Shown: positions 1 to 8,979, counted from the stretch's first letter. The stretch is 57,588 nt of DNA from Pseudomonas sp. GM49 (GCF_000282355.1 NZ_AKJL01000102.1:1-57588), one strand, 5' to 3'. The notes: generated by a model from the letters alone, not told the origin. Translations and numbers: made by a program.

Positions 1-1
1 C

Positions 2-82
2 CCCCCCATCCACTCCACCGGCTGCCGCCTCACCGCCCTCGGCGCCTATTACCGCGAACTCGCAATCAAGGGACATTTCTGA
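2..82 (+). CDS. C-terminal end of an unidentified protein (5' part outside window)
   Basis: An open frame runs from the window edge to a TGA at 80-82. It encodes 26 visible residues ending in YYRELAIKGHF. The stop overlaps the ATG of the TIR gene (TGATG), the usual arrangement of translationally coupled genes, so this is probably the first gene of a two-gene unit. The visible tail is too short to assign a family. It is not obviously the end of rsgA, the gene expected here from P. aeruginosa gene order. It could be the effector or sensor partner of the TIR protein, but that is inference only. Confidence 0.45.
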   Translation, partial: PPIHSTGCRLTALGAYYRELAIKGHF

Positions 83-573
83 TGCCGGTGTTTATCAGCT
101 ACCGCCACATGGATCGCGCCCATGCGGTCAAAATCAACACGCGCCTGATCCAGGCCAGCATCAAGACCTACCTCGATGTACTGGATGCCGAATCCCAGAC
201 CACCGACGACATCACCGGGGTGATTACCCGCAACATCAGCGAATGCACGCACCTGCTGGCGGTGGTGTCGGAGAAAACCGCGCTGTCCTGGTGGGTGCCA
301 TTCGAAATCGGCGAGGCGACCATCACCAACCGGCGCATCTGCTCGTATAGGACCGGCCCGACAGAGCTGCCGCTGTACCTCGACAAGTGGCCGAAGCTGA
401 CCAGCGACCGGGACATCGAGTTCTTTATCGATGCCTATCGAAACGAAGCGATACTCAAGCGTTCGATGGCACTGGATTCGGTGACCGGTAGCGAGTCAGT
501 GCGCAGCGTTAACAAATCCAATGCGGATCGCTTTCACGCCGACCTCAAGTCCCGAATCATCCGCGGTTTTTAA
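82..573 (+). CDS. Small TIR-domain protein
   Basis: This 163-residue soluble protein has a TIR-type N-terminal domain. It opens with the first strand MPVFISYR, followed by a helix, a second strand around IKTYLDVLD (27-35), a third strand around LLAVVS (58-63), and the motif SWWVPFEIGEA (69-79). In that motif Glu75 sits where NADase TIR domains carry their catalytic glutamate (a W-x-x-x-E arrangement). Bacterial TIR proteins often cleave NAD+ or make signalling nucleotides in anti-phage systems such as Thoeris; some are host-directed effectors. The tail (130-163) has no recognisable domain. No signal peptide or membrane segment is seen. The ATG overlaps the stop of the preceding gene, and the gene ends at a bidirectional terminator shared with motB. 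Its position next to the conserved motAB suggests an acquired insertion. The fold call is fairly secure; the function is not. Confidence 0.75.
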   Translation: MPVFISYRHMDRAHAVKINTRLIQASIKTYLDVLDAESQTTDDITGVITRNISECTHLLAVVSEKTALSWWVPFEIGEATITNRRICSYRTGPTELPLYLDKWPKLTSDRDIEFFIDAYRNEAILKRSMALDSVTGSESVRSVNKSNADRFHADLKSRIIRGF

Positions 574-586
574 TACAGAAAGCGCC

Positions 587-622
587 GACAAAAAAGCCGA
601 CATCGCTGTCGGCTTTTTTGTC
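587..622. terminator. Bidirectional rho-independent terminator
   Basis: A perfect 15-bp inverted repeat (GACAAAAAAGCCGAC at 587-601 and its complement at 608-622) has a 6-nt loop. The A-run on one side and T-run on the other give a U-tract in both directions. It lies between the convergent TIR gene and motB and can end both transcripts. Confidence 0.9.
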
Positions 623-624
623 AG

Positions 625-1662
625 TCACTGCTTGGGCGGTTCAGCCGGTTTGGCTGGCTCACCCGGTTTCGGTGCCGGGTCGTCGAACAGGTTCAGACGC
701 TCGCGCAGTTCGTGAGCCGGCAGCGGTTCCTTGTCCGCCGGCAACGCATTCGGGTCGACCGGCGCGGCTCCCGGAGCTGCCGAACCTTGCGGTGTCTCAG
801 GTGCCGGTTCCGCGCCTTGCGATCCTTCGATCGAACGTTGGGCTTTCCTGGTCAGCACCACGATGTCGATGCGACGGTTGACCGGGTTGAACGGATGCTC
901 GCGATCGAACAGGGCCGACGAGGCATAACCGACCACGCGCGCCACCTGCGCCTCCGGGTAGCTGCCCGCCACCAGCGCACGACGTGCGGCGTTGGCACGG
1001 TTGGCTGAAAGCTCCCAGTTACCGAAATCACCGGTGCCGGTGTACGGTTTGGCATCGGTGTGGCCGCTGATGCTGATCTTGTTTGGCACCGCTTTGATGG
1101 TGTCGGCCATGGCCAGCAGGATGTCTTCGAAATACGGTTTCAGACGGGCCGAACCCGAGTCGAACATCGGCCGGTTCTCGGCATCCACGATCTGAATGCG
1201 CAGGCCGTCCGGGGTGATTTCGAACAGGATCTGGTCCTTGAACTTCTGCAGCTGCGGGTTCTCCTCGACCTTGTTCTGCAGTTCTTGCAGCAACAGTTCG
1301 AGGCGTTCTTTTTCGACCTGCTCGGCCATGCCTTCGACCTGGTCGGTATCGATGGTGACCTTGTCCGGCTGCGGCTGGGACTTCACCTCGGGGTTGAGGG
1401 TGTTTTCCGGCGCCAGGGTCGGTGTGCCGCCAAGATCGATGATGTACGGCGTACCGCTTTCGGTGAAGCCGATCGGGTCCTTGAAGTAACCGGCGATGGC
1501 GATCTTCTGTTCCGGCGTTGCCGTGGACAACAGCCATAACACCAGGAAGAACGCCATCATCGCTGTCGCGAAGTCCGCGAAGGCGATTTTCCAGGACCCC
1601 CCGTGATGCCCGCCCGCGTATTTCTTGACGCGCTTGATGATTATTGGCTGGTTATTTTCCAT
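625..1662 (-). CDS. motB: Flagellar motor stator protein MotB
   Basis: MotB is the peptidoglycan-anchored half of the proton-driven MotA4B2 stator. The 345-residue protein has a short basic cytoplasmic N-terminus, then a single transmembrane helix starting at IAFADFATAMMAFFLVLWLL, with the proton-binding Asp30. A linker and plug follow (about 50-150), and an OmpA-like peptidoglycan-binding domain (about 150-272) carries the SGHTDAKPY and NRRIDIVV signatures. A Pro/Ala-rich tail makes it somewhat longer than the enterobacterial protein. The start lies 3 nt after the motA stop, so the two are co-transcribed. Pseudomonads also have a second stator, MotCD; this pair corresponds to MotAB by position next to the HDOD gene, rhdA and psd. 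Confidence 0.96.
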   Translation of the reverse strand: MENNQPIIIKRVKKYAGGHHGGSWKIAFADFATAMMAFFLVLWLLSTATPEQKIAIAGYFKDPIGFTESGTPYIIDLGGTPTLAPENTLNPEVKSQPQPDKVTIDTDQVEGMAEQVEKERLELLLQELQNKVEENPQLQKFKDQILFEITPDGLRIQIVDAENRPMFDSGSARLKPYFEDILLAMADTIKAVPNKISISGHTDAKPYTGTGDFGNWELSANRANAARRALVAGSYPEAQVARVVGYASSALFDREHPFNPVNRRIDIVVLTRKAQRSIEGSQGAEPAPETPQGSAAPGAAPVDPNALPADKEPLPAHELRERLNLFDDPAPKPGEPAKPAEPPKQ

Positions 1663-1665
1663 AAC

Positions 1666-2517
1666 TTAGCGACCGCGAACCGCTTGTTCCAGCTCAGCGA
1701 AGCTGGGACGGTGCGCCGGATACAGAACCTTGCGGCCGAACTCCACCGCCAGCGATGGCGGCATGCCGGAAGCCGAAGCAACCAAAGAGGCCTTGATGGC
1801 TTCGTAGACGTTCAGTTCTTCCTTGGCATCGTGACCCAGGGCGTGGGCCAACGGACCGAAGAAACCGTAGGCGGCGAGAATACCGAAGAAGGTACCTACC
1901 AACGCTGCACCGACGTGCAGACCGATCATTTTCTGGTCGCTTTCACCCAGGGAAGCCATGGTCACCACGATACCCAATACCGCCGCGACGATACCGAAAC
2001 CGGGCATGGCGTCGGCGATGCCGTTGACTGCGTGGGAGGGGTGGTCCAGGTCTTCCTTGAGGCTGGTCAGCTCCATGTCGAACAAGCCTTCAAGCTCATG
2101 GGGAGCCATGTTGCCGGAAGACATGATGCGCAGGTAATCGCAGATGTACGCGGTCATGCGCTCATCTTTCAACACCGTCGGGTATTTGGCGAAAATCGGG
2201 CTTGCGGCAGCATCTTCGATGTCACCTTCGATCGCCATCATGCCTTCGCGCCGGCTCTTGTTGAGGATTTCGTAGATCAGCCCCAGCACTTCCAGATAGA
2301 AGCCGTGGTTGAAGCGCGAACCGAACATGCCCAAGGCCTTCTTGAGCACGCGCATCGTCATGTGGCCGGGGTTGGCCTGCAGGAATGCGCCAAGGGCCGC
2401 CCCCCCGATAATCATCACCTCGAAAGGCTGGATGAGTGCGCCGATTTTGCCGTGGGAGAGCACGTATCCGCCGAGCACGCTCGCGAATACGACGATGATG
2501 CCGATAATTTTAGCCAT
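1666..2517 (-). CDS. motA: Flagellar motor stator protein MotA
   Basis: MotA is the inner-membrane stator subunit that transmits proton flow through MotB to FliG. From the ATG at 2517 the protein is 283 residues, starting MAKIIGIIVVFASVLGGYVL, which is the first membrane helix and the usual family start. Further membrane helices lie near AFEVMIIGGAALGAFL-like sequence at 30-50 and in the C-terminal half around GFGIVAAVLGIVVTMASLG. A cytoplasmic domain rich in Glu/Arg lies between them. The frame stays open 26 codons upstream, but that extension is polar and not conserved in the family. It is the first gene of the motAB operon and divergent from the HDOD gene. Confidence 0.96.
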   Translation of the reverse strand: MAKIIGIIVVFASVLGGYVLSHGKIGALIQPFEVMIIGGAALGAFLQANPGHMTMRVLKKALGMFGSRFNHGFYLEVLGLIYEILNKSRREGMMAIEGDIEDAAASPIFAKYPTVLKDERMTAYICDYLRIMSSGNMAPHELEGLFDMELTSLKEDLDHPSHAVNGIADAMPGFGIVAAVLGIVVTMASLGESDQKMIGLHVGAALVGTFFGILAAYGFFGPLAHALGHDAKEELNVYEAIKASLVASASGMPPSLAVEFGRKVLYPAHRPSFAELEQAVRGR

Positions 2518-2683
2518 AGGTAGGAGAGCACTTACTGAGTCGGGTTCAAGGTCATATTCGGAAGTTAAAAAATCTCTTCTTCTACTTATCGGCAAAACTG
2601 CGCCAGACTATAGGCCGTTCAGGCGAAAAGCCAATTTGACCCCATCCGGGCATAGGTAATGTTGACGATGATCGCCTCCAACC

Positions 2684-4222
2684 ATGGTTAACGAAACGAA
2701 CGTTCCAACGCCAAAACCGACGACGCTCGAAGGCTGGGTCAAGCTGCTCGACAGCATGCGCCTGCCTGTTCCGCAAGCCAGCCACGACCGGGTCTGCAAG
2801 GCCATCCGCGACAATCGCAGCTCGCTGCGCGACATCGCCGACCTCATGCAAGGCAGCCCGGCCCTGGCCCTGAGCGTGATTCGCGAAGCCAACCGGCACC
2901 CCCATGGCGGCATGACCGCGCCGGCGGAAAACCTTGAGATCGCGATCAATCGCCTCGGGTTGAAGCGCACGGAAGAGCTGCTCGCGCGCCTGCCCGTCAA
3001 ACCCCAATCCGGGATTCCCAAAGCCCTGCGTCAGTTACAGATGATCAGCCAGCACGCCACGCAACAGGCCAACGGCTTTTTTGCCAGTCGCCTGGCACGC
3101 CTGTGGCAGGACATCCACTGGGGCAGCCTGCTGTTTCTTTCGCCCCTGTGGCCGTTGGCGCTGACCCATCCAGAACTGCTCGAAGACTGGGAGCTGCGGG
3201 TCATCCATAAAGGTGAGTCGGCACGCAAAGTCGAACAGCAACTGTTTGGCGTACGCCTGCTGGACATCGGCCAGGCACTGGTGGAGATCTGGCGCTTGCC
3301 GATCTGGGTGCAGCAGGGTTATCGGCTGTTGCTCACCGAACAGCGGGAACTGGTGAAAGTCCTGCGCATCGCCCGTGACAGCGAGCATCCACTGCGCCAG
3401 CAGAACCGCCTCGATGACGATCCGACCCTGCGCCGCTGGCTCAATCAACCGGCCAATACAGTGTTGCTGGCCAATGGGCTGGCACTTTCGGCGCAACAGG
3501 CCTGGGACAGCCCGCACAGTGAGCGCTGGCAGTACCTGACCAGCCTTTACCTGCAAATGCCGATGGACGAGGTGCAACAGCAACTGCACCAGCAAGCCGC
3601 CAACAGCGCACGCCAACACGCCATGCCCGACCTCTGGCACCCCGCCGAATCGCTGATCTGGCCGTGGGGTATGAACCGTATCCACGCCGGTTTGCTGCCG
3701 GCGGCGGCACCGAGTGCCGAAGAGCTGGCGACGTGGCGCAAGCAATGTGCCGAATTGCTGGTCGAGCCGAGTCGTTTCACCAACGCCATGCACTTGACCA
3801 TCGCCGCCCGGAACGCCCTCGCGGCCTGCGGTATGCGTCGGGTGATGATTCTGATGGCCGACCGCACCCACGCCAACCTGCGCGTACACCAGACGGCCGG
3901 CCTGCCGAAGGAAGCGGCCGGGCTGAACTTCGTGGTCAGCCAGAGCAACGTGTTGCAACGCCTGCTCGCACAACAGGCCCAGGTGCGCCTGACGCCAGCC
4001 AACAACGCGCAATTCTCGGCCCTTTTGCCCAACAGCCTGCGTTCGCAGTTCAGCGGCGAACATCTGCTGCTGCGCTCACTGGTCAACAATGGCCGGGTGA
4101 TCATGATCGTCGTGGCGGATCAGGGCGGTGGGCCGTTTTCGGAAATTTCCGTACAGGCCTTCGGCAAAACCGCGCAATGCATCGAAAAAGCCCTGCACAG
4201 CTTTAGCCACCGAGGCCAATAA
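2684..4222 (+). CDS. HDOD-domain protein with GAF-like C-terminus
   Basis: This 512-residue cytoplasmic protein has an N-terminal HDOD domain (about 15-250). Its signature starts with LLDSMRLPVPQASHDRV, continues with a helical region ending in SPALALSVIREANR, and includes a typical AINRLGLKRTEELL segment. HDOD domains are HD-fold-related and usually lack phosphohydrolase activity; they act in signalling and regulation. The last 150 residues (about 360-505) look like a GAF-type sensor domain, with alternating strands such as MRRVMILMADRT and NGRVIMIVVADQ. It lies between motA (divergent) and rhdA (same strand, about 40 nt downstream), as in other pseudomonads. The specific role is unknown. 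It may link motility or stress signals to other regulators, but the sequence does not show how. Confidence 0.85.
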   Translation: MVNETNVPTPKPTTLEGWVKLLDSMRLPVPQASHDRVCKAIRDNRSSLRDIADLMQGSPALALSVIREANRHPHGGMTAPAENLEIAINRLGLKRTEELLARLPVKPQSGIPKALRQLQMISQHATQQANGFFASRLARLWQDIHWGSLLFLSPLWPLALTHPELLEDWELRVIHKGESARKVEQQLFGVRLLDIGQALVEIWRLPIWVQQGYRLLLTEQRELVKVLRIARDSEHPLRQQNRLDDDPTLRRWLNQPANTVLLANGLALSAQQAWDSPHSERWQYLTSLYLQMPMDEVQQQLHQQAANSARQHAMPDLWHPAESLIWPWGMNRIHAGLLPAAAPSAEELATWRKQCAELLVEPSRFTNAMHLTIAARNALAACGMRRVMILMADRTHANLRVHQTAGLPKEAAGLNFVVSQSNVLQRLLAQQAQVRLTPANNAQFSALLPNSLRSQFSGEHLLLRSLVNNGRVIMIVVADQGGGPFSEISVQAFGKTAQCIEKALHSFSHRGQ

Positions 4223-4263
4223 GCTGCGTTACAATCCTCCCTTTTGTGCTCTGGAGACCTCAC

Positions 4264-5079
4264 ATGTCTGACTTCTCTGGCTTGCCGCTGGTGATCGAGC
4301 CGAGCGACTTGCTCCCTCGTCTCGACGCCCGCGAACTGATTCTGGTGGACTTGACCAGTGCCGCCCGCTACTCCGAAGGGCACATTCCCGGCGCGCGCTT
4401 TGTCGATCCGAAACGCACGCAACTCGGCCAGCCCCCCGCTCCGGGACTGATGCCTCCGAAGGCAGCACTCGAAGTGCTGTTTGGTGAGCTGGGACACAAT
4501 CCCGATGCGGTCTATGTGGTGTATGACGACGAAGGCGGCGGTTGGGCCGGGCGCTTCATCTGGCTGCTGGATGTCATCGGCCACAGCAAGTACCACTATG
4601 TCGACGGCGGCCTGCCGGCCTGGCTGGCAGAAGGTTTGCCCATGTCGATCCAGATCCCGCCAAACGTGGGTGGCCCGGTTTCGTTGACCTTGCACGACGA
4701 ACCCACCGCCACCCGCGAATACCTGCAAAGCCGTCTCGGCGCCGCCGACCTGGCAATCTGGGACGCACGCGGGCCGCTGGAGTATTCAGGTGAGAAAGTC
4801 CTGGCAGCCAAGGGCGGGCACATTCCCGGCGCAGTCAATTTCGAATGGACCGCCGGCATGGATCCGTCACGCCAGTTGCGCATCCGCACCGATATGCAGC
4901 AGATCCTCGAACAACTCGGGATCAGCAAAGACAAAGAAGTGATTACCCACTGCCAGACCCACCACCGTTCTGGCTTCACCTATCTGGTGGCCAAGGCTCT
5001 CGGTTATCCGCGGGTCAAAGGCTACGCCGGCTCCTGGGGCGAATGGGGTAACCACCCCGACACGCCCGTAGAGATTTAA
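4264..5079 (+). CDS. rhdA: Thiosulfate sulfurtransferase (tandem rhodanese)
   Basis: RhdA transfers sulfane sulfur from thiosulfate to cyanide or other thiophilic acceptors. From ATG 4264 it has 271 residues in two rhodanese domains. The first (about 10-125) is structural and lacks the catalytic cysteine. The second (about 150-271) carries the active-site loop HCQTHHRSG with Cys230. Length, loop sequence and cysteine number match what I recall of Azotobacter vinelandii RhdA, whose loop is unusual among rhodaneses. The CH2A-type segment SEGHIPGARF appears in domain 1 and KGGHIPGAVNF in domain 2. The gene sits 18 nt upstream of psd and is probably co-transcribed with it. In cyanogenic pseudomonads it may help with cyanide tolerance. 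Confidence 0.93.
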   Translation: MSDFSGLPLVIEPSDLLPRLDARELILVDLTSAARYSEGHIPGARFVDPKRTQLGQPPAPGLMPPKAALEVLFGELGHNPDAVYVVYDDEGGGWAGRFIWLLDVIGHSKYHYVDGGLPAWLAEGLPMSIQIPPNVGGPVSLTLHDEPTATREYLQSRLGAADLAIWDARGPLEYSGEKVLAAKGGHIPGAVNFEWTAGMDPSRQLRIRTDMQQILEQLGISKDKEVITHCQTHHRSGFTYLVAKALGYPRVKGYAGSWGEWGNHPDTPVEI

Positions 5080-5097
5080 GATTTTTAAGGACAGTTA

Positions 5098-5958
5098 ATG
5101 AACAAGCGTCTGTTTCTCCTCGGCCAGTACCTGCTGCCCCACAACTTGCTCTCGCGACTGGCCGGCTGCATCGCCGAATGCCGCGTGCGCTGGTTCAAGA
5201 ATGCCTTTACCGCCTGGTTCGCCAAGCGTTATCAGGTGGACATGTCCCAGGCGCTGGTCGAAGACCTGACCGCCTACGAGCACTTCAACGCGTTCTTCAC
5301 CCGTGCACTGAAAGACGGTGCCCGCCCGCTGGACGAGACCCCGGGCGCAATCCTCAGCCCGGCCGACGGCGCGATCAGCCAGCTCGGCCCGATCGAACAC
5401 GGTCGCGTGTTCCAGGCCAAGGGCCACAGCTTCAGCGTGCTGGAGCTGCTGGGCGGTGATGCGGCGAATGCTGCGCCGTTCATGGGCGGTGACTTCGCGA
5501 CCATCTACCTGTCGCCGAAGGACTACCACCGCGTGCACATGCCGCTGGCCGGCACCCTGCGCGAGATGGTCTACATCCCTGGCCGCCTGTTCTCGGTCAA
5601 CCAGACAACCGCTGAAAACGTTCCGGAACTGTTCGCCCGTAATGAGCGCGTAGCGTGCATTTTCGACACCGAGCGCGGCCCGATGGCCGTGGTGTTGGTG
5701 GGTGCGATGATCGTTGCATCGATTGAAACCGTCTGGGCGGGCCTGGTCACGCCGCCGAAACGCGAGCTGAAAACCTTCCGTTACGACGAAGCCTCCCGCG
5801 CACCGATCCACCTGGAAAAAGGTGCGGAACTGGGTCGTTTCAAGCTGGGTTCGACCGCTGTAGTACTGTTCGGGCCGGATCAAGTGAAGTGGGCTGAGGA
5901 AATGACTGCTGGTACAGCGGTGCAGATGGGTCAGGGTATGGGCTCACCAAAAGCCTGA
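5098..5958 (+). CDS. psd: Phosphatidylserine decarboxylase proenzyme
   Basis: Psd converts phosphatidylserine to phosphatidylethanolamine, the last step of PE synthesis at the inner membrane. The 286-residue proenzyme carries the self-cleavage motif LGST near the C-terminus. Cleavage between Gly251 and Ser252 turns the serine into the pyruvoyl prosthetic group of the small alpha chain. The conserved [11 protein letters not shown] (87-97) and [13 protein letters not shown] (137-149) segments are present. The start has a good AAGGACAG ribosome site. The gene follows rhdA closely and is followed by a REPIN with an internal hairpin before the convergent serB. Confidence 0.97.
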   Translation: MNKRLFLLGQYLLPHNLLSRLAGCIAECRVRWFKNAFTAWFAKRYQVDMSQALVEDLTAYEHFNAFFTRALKDGARPLDETPGAILSPADGAISQLGPIEHGRVFQAKGHSFSVLELLGGDAANAAPFMGGDFATIYLSPKDYHRVHMPLAGTLREMVYIPGRLFSVNQTTAENVPELFARNERVACIFDTERGPMAVVLVGAMIVASIETVWAGLVTPPKRELKTFRYDEASRAPIHLEKGAELGRFKLGSTAVVLFGPDQVKWAEEMTAGTAVQMGQGMGSPKA

Positions 5959-5974
5959 TAGACACCGCCATTCA

Positions 5975-6076
5975 CTGTAGGAGCGAGCCTGCTCGCGATG
6001 GTCGCCAACGATGACGCGGGCTTTCTGAAAACCCGCGTCGTTCTCAGGTTCATCGCGAGCAGGCTCGCTCCTACAG
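5975..6076. repeat. REPIN (inverted REP pair) between psd and serB
   Basis: Two REP units in opposite orientation (about 5975-6001 and 6051-6076) share the core TAGGAGCGAGCCTGCTCGCG. Between them lies a separate hairpin with an 8-bp stem, GACGCGGG (6013-6020) with CCCGCGTC (6032-6039), which may help end the two convergent transcripts. Such elements are spread by RAYT transposases in trans. Confidence 0.9.
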
Positions 6077-6089
6077 TTGTTTTGCGGAG

Positions 6090-7304
6090 TTACAGCTGTC
6101 CGTCGCGATCGCGCAACCCCAGCAGATACAGCACGCCATCCAGGCCCAAGGTGGAAATCGCCTGCTTGGCCGACTGCTTGACCAGCGGCTTGGCGCGGAA
6201 TGCCACGCCCAACCCGGCAATCGCCAGCATCGGCAAATCGTTGGCACCGTCGCCAACCGCAATGGTCTGCTCCAGGCGCAAGCCTTCCTTGTGTGCCAGT
6301 TCCTTCAGCAAATCGGCCTTGCGCTGTGCATCGACAATCGGCTCGACCGCCACGCCGGTGACTTTGCCGTCGACCACTTCCAGCTCGTTGGCAAACACGT
6401 AGTCGATACCCAGCTTGGCCTGCAATTGCTTGGCGAAGTAGGTGAAGCCGCCCGACAGAATCGCGGTCTTGTAGCCCAGGCGCTTGAGTTCGGCGAACAG
6501 GGTTTCTGCGCCTTCGGTCAGGCGCAATGAGGCGCCGATAGAGTCCAGCACGCCAACGTCCAGCCCCTTGAGCAAGGCCAAGCGCTCTTTGAAGCTGGCG
6601 CGGAAGTCCAGTTCGCCAGCCATCGCCCGCTCGGTGATCTCCGATACTTTGTCGCCGACGCCAGCAGCCTTGGCCAGCTCATCGATCACTTCGGCTTCGA
6701 TCAGGGTCGAGTCCATGTCGAACACCGCCAGGCGACGGTTGCGACGGAACAGCGAATCTTCCTGGAACGCGATATCGACGTTCAGTTCCTGGGCGACGCT
6801 GAGGAATTCGGCACGCAGTGCTTGCGGATCAGCCGCCTCGCCGCGCACGGAGAACTCGATGCAGCCCTTGCCCTTGTCGGCCGGCGTGTCGAGCGGCATA
6901 CGCCCGGACAGACGATCGATGTGGTCGATGTTCAGTCCATATTTAGCGGTGATCGAACTCACGGCCTGCAACTGCCCGGCTGTCACCTTGCGGGTCAACA
7001 GGGTGACAATGTGGCGTTTTTTGCCCTGGTTGCCGACCCACTGCTGGTAGTCCTGTTCGGACACCGGCGTGAAACGCACCTGTTGACCGAGCTCATAGCC
7101 CTTGAACAGGATGTCCTTGAGCACGGACTTGCCTTGCTCGGTGTCGGGAATTTCAACCAGGATGCCGAACGACAAGGTGTCGTGGATCACCGCCTGACCG
7201 ATGTCGAGAATGTTCACACCACCCTGGGCCAGAACGCCGGTAATGGCCGCAGTCAGACCCGGACGGTCGACTCCCGTGATGTTTATCAGGACGATTTCGC
7301 GCAA
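6090..7304 (-). CDS. serB: Phosphoserine phosphatase with ACT domains
   Basis: SerB catalyses the last step of L-serine synthesis, hydrolysing O-phosphoserine. The 404-residue protein has two N-terminal ACT-type regulatory regions (about 1-80 and 98-180; the first starts MREIVLINITGVDRPGL) and a C-terminal HAD phosphatase domain. The HAD motif I FDMDSTLIEAE gives the nucleophile Asp196 and acid/base Asp198. Motif III/IV GDGANDLPML is present near the end. The start codon is TTG at 7304, with a purine-rich GGGGG stretch upstream. The double-ACT form is longer than the enterobacterial enzyme. It diverges from the YtjB/AhpA-type gene, the same pairing as serB-ytjB in E. coli. Confidence 0.96.
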   Translation of the reverse strand: MREIVLINITGVDRPGLTAAITGVLAQGGVNILDIGQAVIHDTLSFGILVEIPDTEQGKSVLKDILFKGYELGQQVRFTPVSEQDYQQWVGNQGKKRHIVTLLTRKVTAGQLQAVSSITAKYGLNIDHIDRLSGRMPLDTPADKGKGCIEFSVRGEAADPQALRAEFLSVAQELNVDIAFQEDSLFRRNRRLAVFDMDSTLIEAEVIDELAKAAGVGDKVSEITERAMAGELDFRASFKERLALLKGLDVGVLDSIGASLRLTEGAETLFAELKRLGYKTAILSGGFTYFAKQLQAKLGIDYVFANELEVVDGKVTGVAVEPIVDAQRKADLLKELAHKEGLRLEQTIAVGDGANDLPMLAIAGLGVAFRAKPLVKQSAKQAISTLGLDGVLYLLGLRDRDGQL

Positions 7305-7375
7305 GGCGCACCCCCGCAGGTGGAAAAAAACCGCATTCTACCCACTTTCAGTGACCATCGGGCACCGTGAGCGCT

Positions 7376-7403
7376 TTGACGGTCTAGGGCCTGTCGCTAT
7401 ACT
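7376..7403 (+). promoter_or_regulatory. Sigma70-type promoter for the YtjB/AhpA-like gene
   Basis: A TTGACG -35 box (7376-7381) and a TATACT -10 box (7398-7403) are separated by 16 bp. They would give a start near 7410 and a leader of about 30 nt before the GTG at 7440. It lies in the divergent serB interval. Confidence 0.6.
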
Positions 7404-7439
7404 GCGCGTCAACTTCACGGACAAAAGAGCCGAGCTCAA

Positions 7440-8957
7440 GTGAACCGGCCCACGCCAGTAAAAACCGATAACTTCTTCCTGCTGATCTTCCGTGCACTGC
7501 GCCACCGCCGTGTACCGATTGCATTGCGCATCGCCAGCCATAACGTGATCCTGGTCGCCCTGGCCCTGGTCATCTATGCCGGCGTGATGGGCTTGCAGTT
7601 CAAGCAGGCCATGCACGAGCAGGCGGATGCGCTGGGCGAAAGCCTGACCACGCAGACGGCCACGTCGGCCACCGAGCTGTTGGTGTCCAATGACATCCTC
7701 AGCCTCAACGTGCTGCTCAATAACCTGACCAAGAACAAGCTGGTGGCCCACGCCGCCATCTACAGCCCGGACAACCGCATCCTCGCCGAGTCTGGTCAGC
7801 GTCCCAAGCATGGCCTGCTGGGCGAAGCCGAGGGCATGTACCAGAGCAAGATCACCTTCCAGGACGTGACGGCCGGGCAATTGCGCATCAGCCTGGACAT
7901 GGACCAGTTCCAGCAGCCGATGACCATCAGCCTGCAAAGCATGGGCATTCTGAGCGCCATCCTGCTGGCCCTGTCTCTGGCCCTGAGTCTGCGCATGGGG
8001 CGTTATCTCTCCACGCCACTGCTGCAATTGCGGGTGTGGCTGCGCAATATCGATGAATACACTCCGGCCACCGACCGCCAGGACGAAATCGGCGACCTTG
8101 CGCGTCAGCTGCACGCCAACTTCGCCCCGGAGCCCGCCCCTGTGCCGGAACCGGAACCGGAATTCGACGACGTCGATGATGAGGCCGACCCGGCCTTCGA
8201 AGTCCGTAACCTGCGCGACCCGAGTTTCGACGAGAGCCGCCCGGTAGCGGCGCTCAAGCCAGCTCCAAGGCAGATCGTCAGCACCGCCGAAGACGATGAT
8301 GACGAAGACCCGTTCGCCGACCTGCGCGACGAGTCGCTGGGCAGCACCCCACAACCGGTGATTCGCAAGGCCACGCCGAGCGTGCCGCAACACAGCGCGG
8401 TACTGGCGGTGCAACTGGGCTCCCAGGAGCAACTGCGCCGCCTGCCGCGGGCGCGTCTGGAGGAACTGCTCGAACGTTATCGCGACTGCCTCGATCAGGC
8501 CGCTTCGCTGTATCAAGGCGAAGTGGAGACCTTGAACGACGGCAGCACGCTGATGCTGTTCCACACCGAAGACAGCGGCGACGACTACCTGACCAATGCC
8601 ATTTGCTGTGGCGAGTTGCTGCGGGCCCTGGGCCACCAGTTGCAGATCGAAGTCGCGGACAGCGGCATCACCCTGCAATTGCAGCTGGGCCTGACCCTCG
8701 GCGACGAACTGTTCGGTCTGAGCCAGATCGACCTGCTGCTGACCGACTCCGCCCAGGACGCCCTGGCCCTGTCGCAACACAGCCGCAACCTGCTGCTGGT
8801 GGAGCGCAAGATCAGTGATGACGCCTTGATCCGCCAGCGGGCACGGATCCGCCCGATTGCCAGTCCTGAAGGTGCGTGCTGCGTGGAACGCTTGATGGAG
8901 CCGTATCCATCGATGCTGGAGCGGCAACTGGCGCGGATGCATGAGCGTCGCGCTTAA
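7440..8957 (+). CDS. YtjB/AhpA-family membrane protein with cyclase-like C-terminal domain
   Basis: The 505-residue protein starts at a GTG behind a good promoter. A first membrane helix (about 33-52), a periplasmic region (about 53-160) and a second helix (about 165-187) form the YtjB/AhpA-type sensor module, followed by a HAMP-like segment (about 188-225). A long acidic, proline-rich linker follows (about 228-300, with runs of Pro-Glu and Asp). The C-terminal part (about 316-470) resembles a class III nucleotide cyclase domain. AVLAVQLG matches the first strand, LLERYRDCLDQAASLYQGEV the long helix, TLNDGSTLMLFHT the central hairpin, and LQLQLGLTLGDEL the later strand. The two metal-binding aspartates of active cyclases are not evident, so it is probably a degenerate sensing or binding domain. 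The gene is divergent from serB. The function is unknown; the E. coli relative was linked to haemolysin expression. Confidence 0.8.
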   Translation: MNRPTPVKTDNFFLLIFRALRHRRVPIALRIASHNVILVALALVIYAGVMGLQFKQAMHEQADALGESLTTQTATSATELLVSNDILSLNVLLNNLTKNKLVAHAAIYSPDNRILAESGQRPKHGLLGEAEGMYQSKITFQDVTAGQLRISLDMDQFQQPMTISLQSMGILSAILLALSLALSLRMGRYLSTPLLQLRVWLRNIDEYTPATDRQDEIGDLARQLHANFAPEPAPVPEPEPEFDDVDDEADPAFEVRNLRDPSFDESRPVAALKPAPRQIVSTAEDDDDEDPFADLRDESLGSTPQPVIRKATPSVPQHSAVLAVQLGSQEQLRRLPRARLEELLERYRDCLDQAASLYQGEVETLNDGSTLMLFHTEDSGDDYLTNAICCGELLRALGHQLQIEVADSGITLQLQLGLTLGDELFGLSQIDLLLTDSAQDALALSQHSRNLLLVERKISDDALIRQRARIRPIASPEGACCVERLMEPYPSMLERQLARMHERRA

Positions 8958-8979
8958 GCCTTAGGCCCCGATGTGAAGA

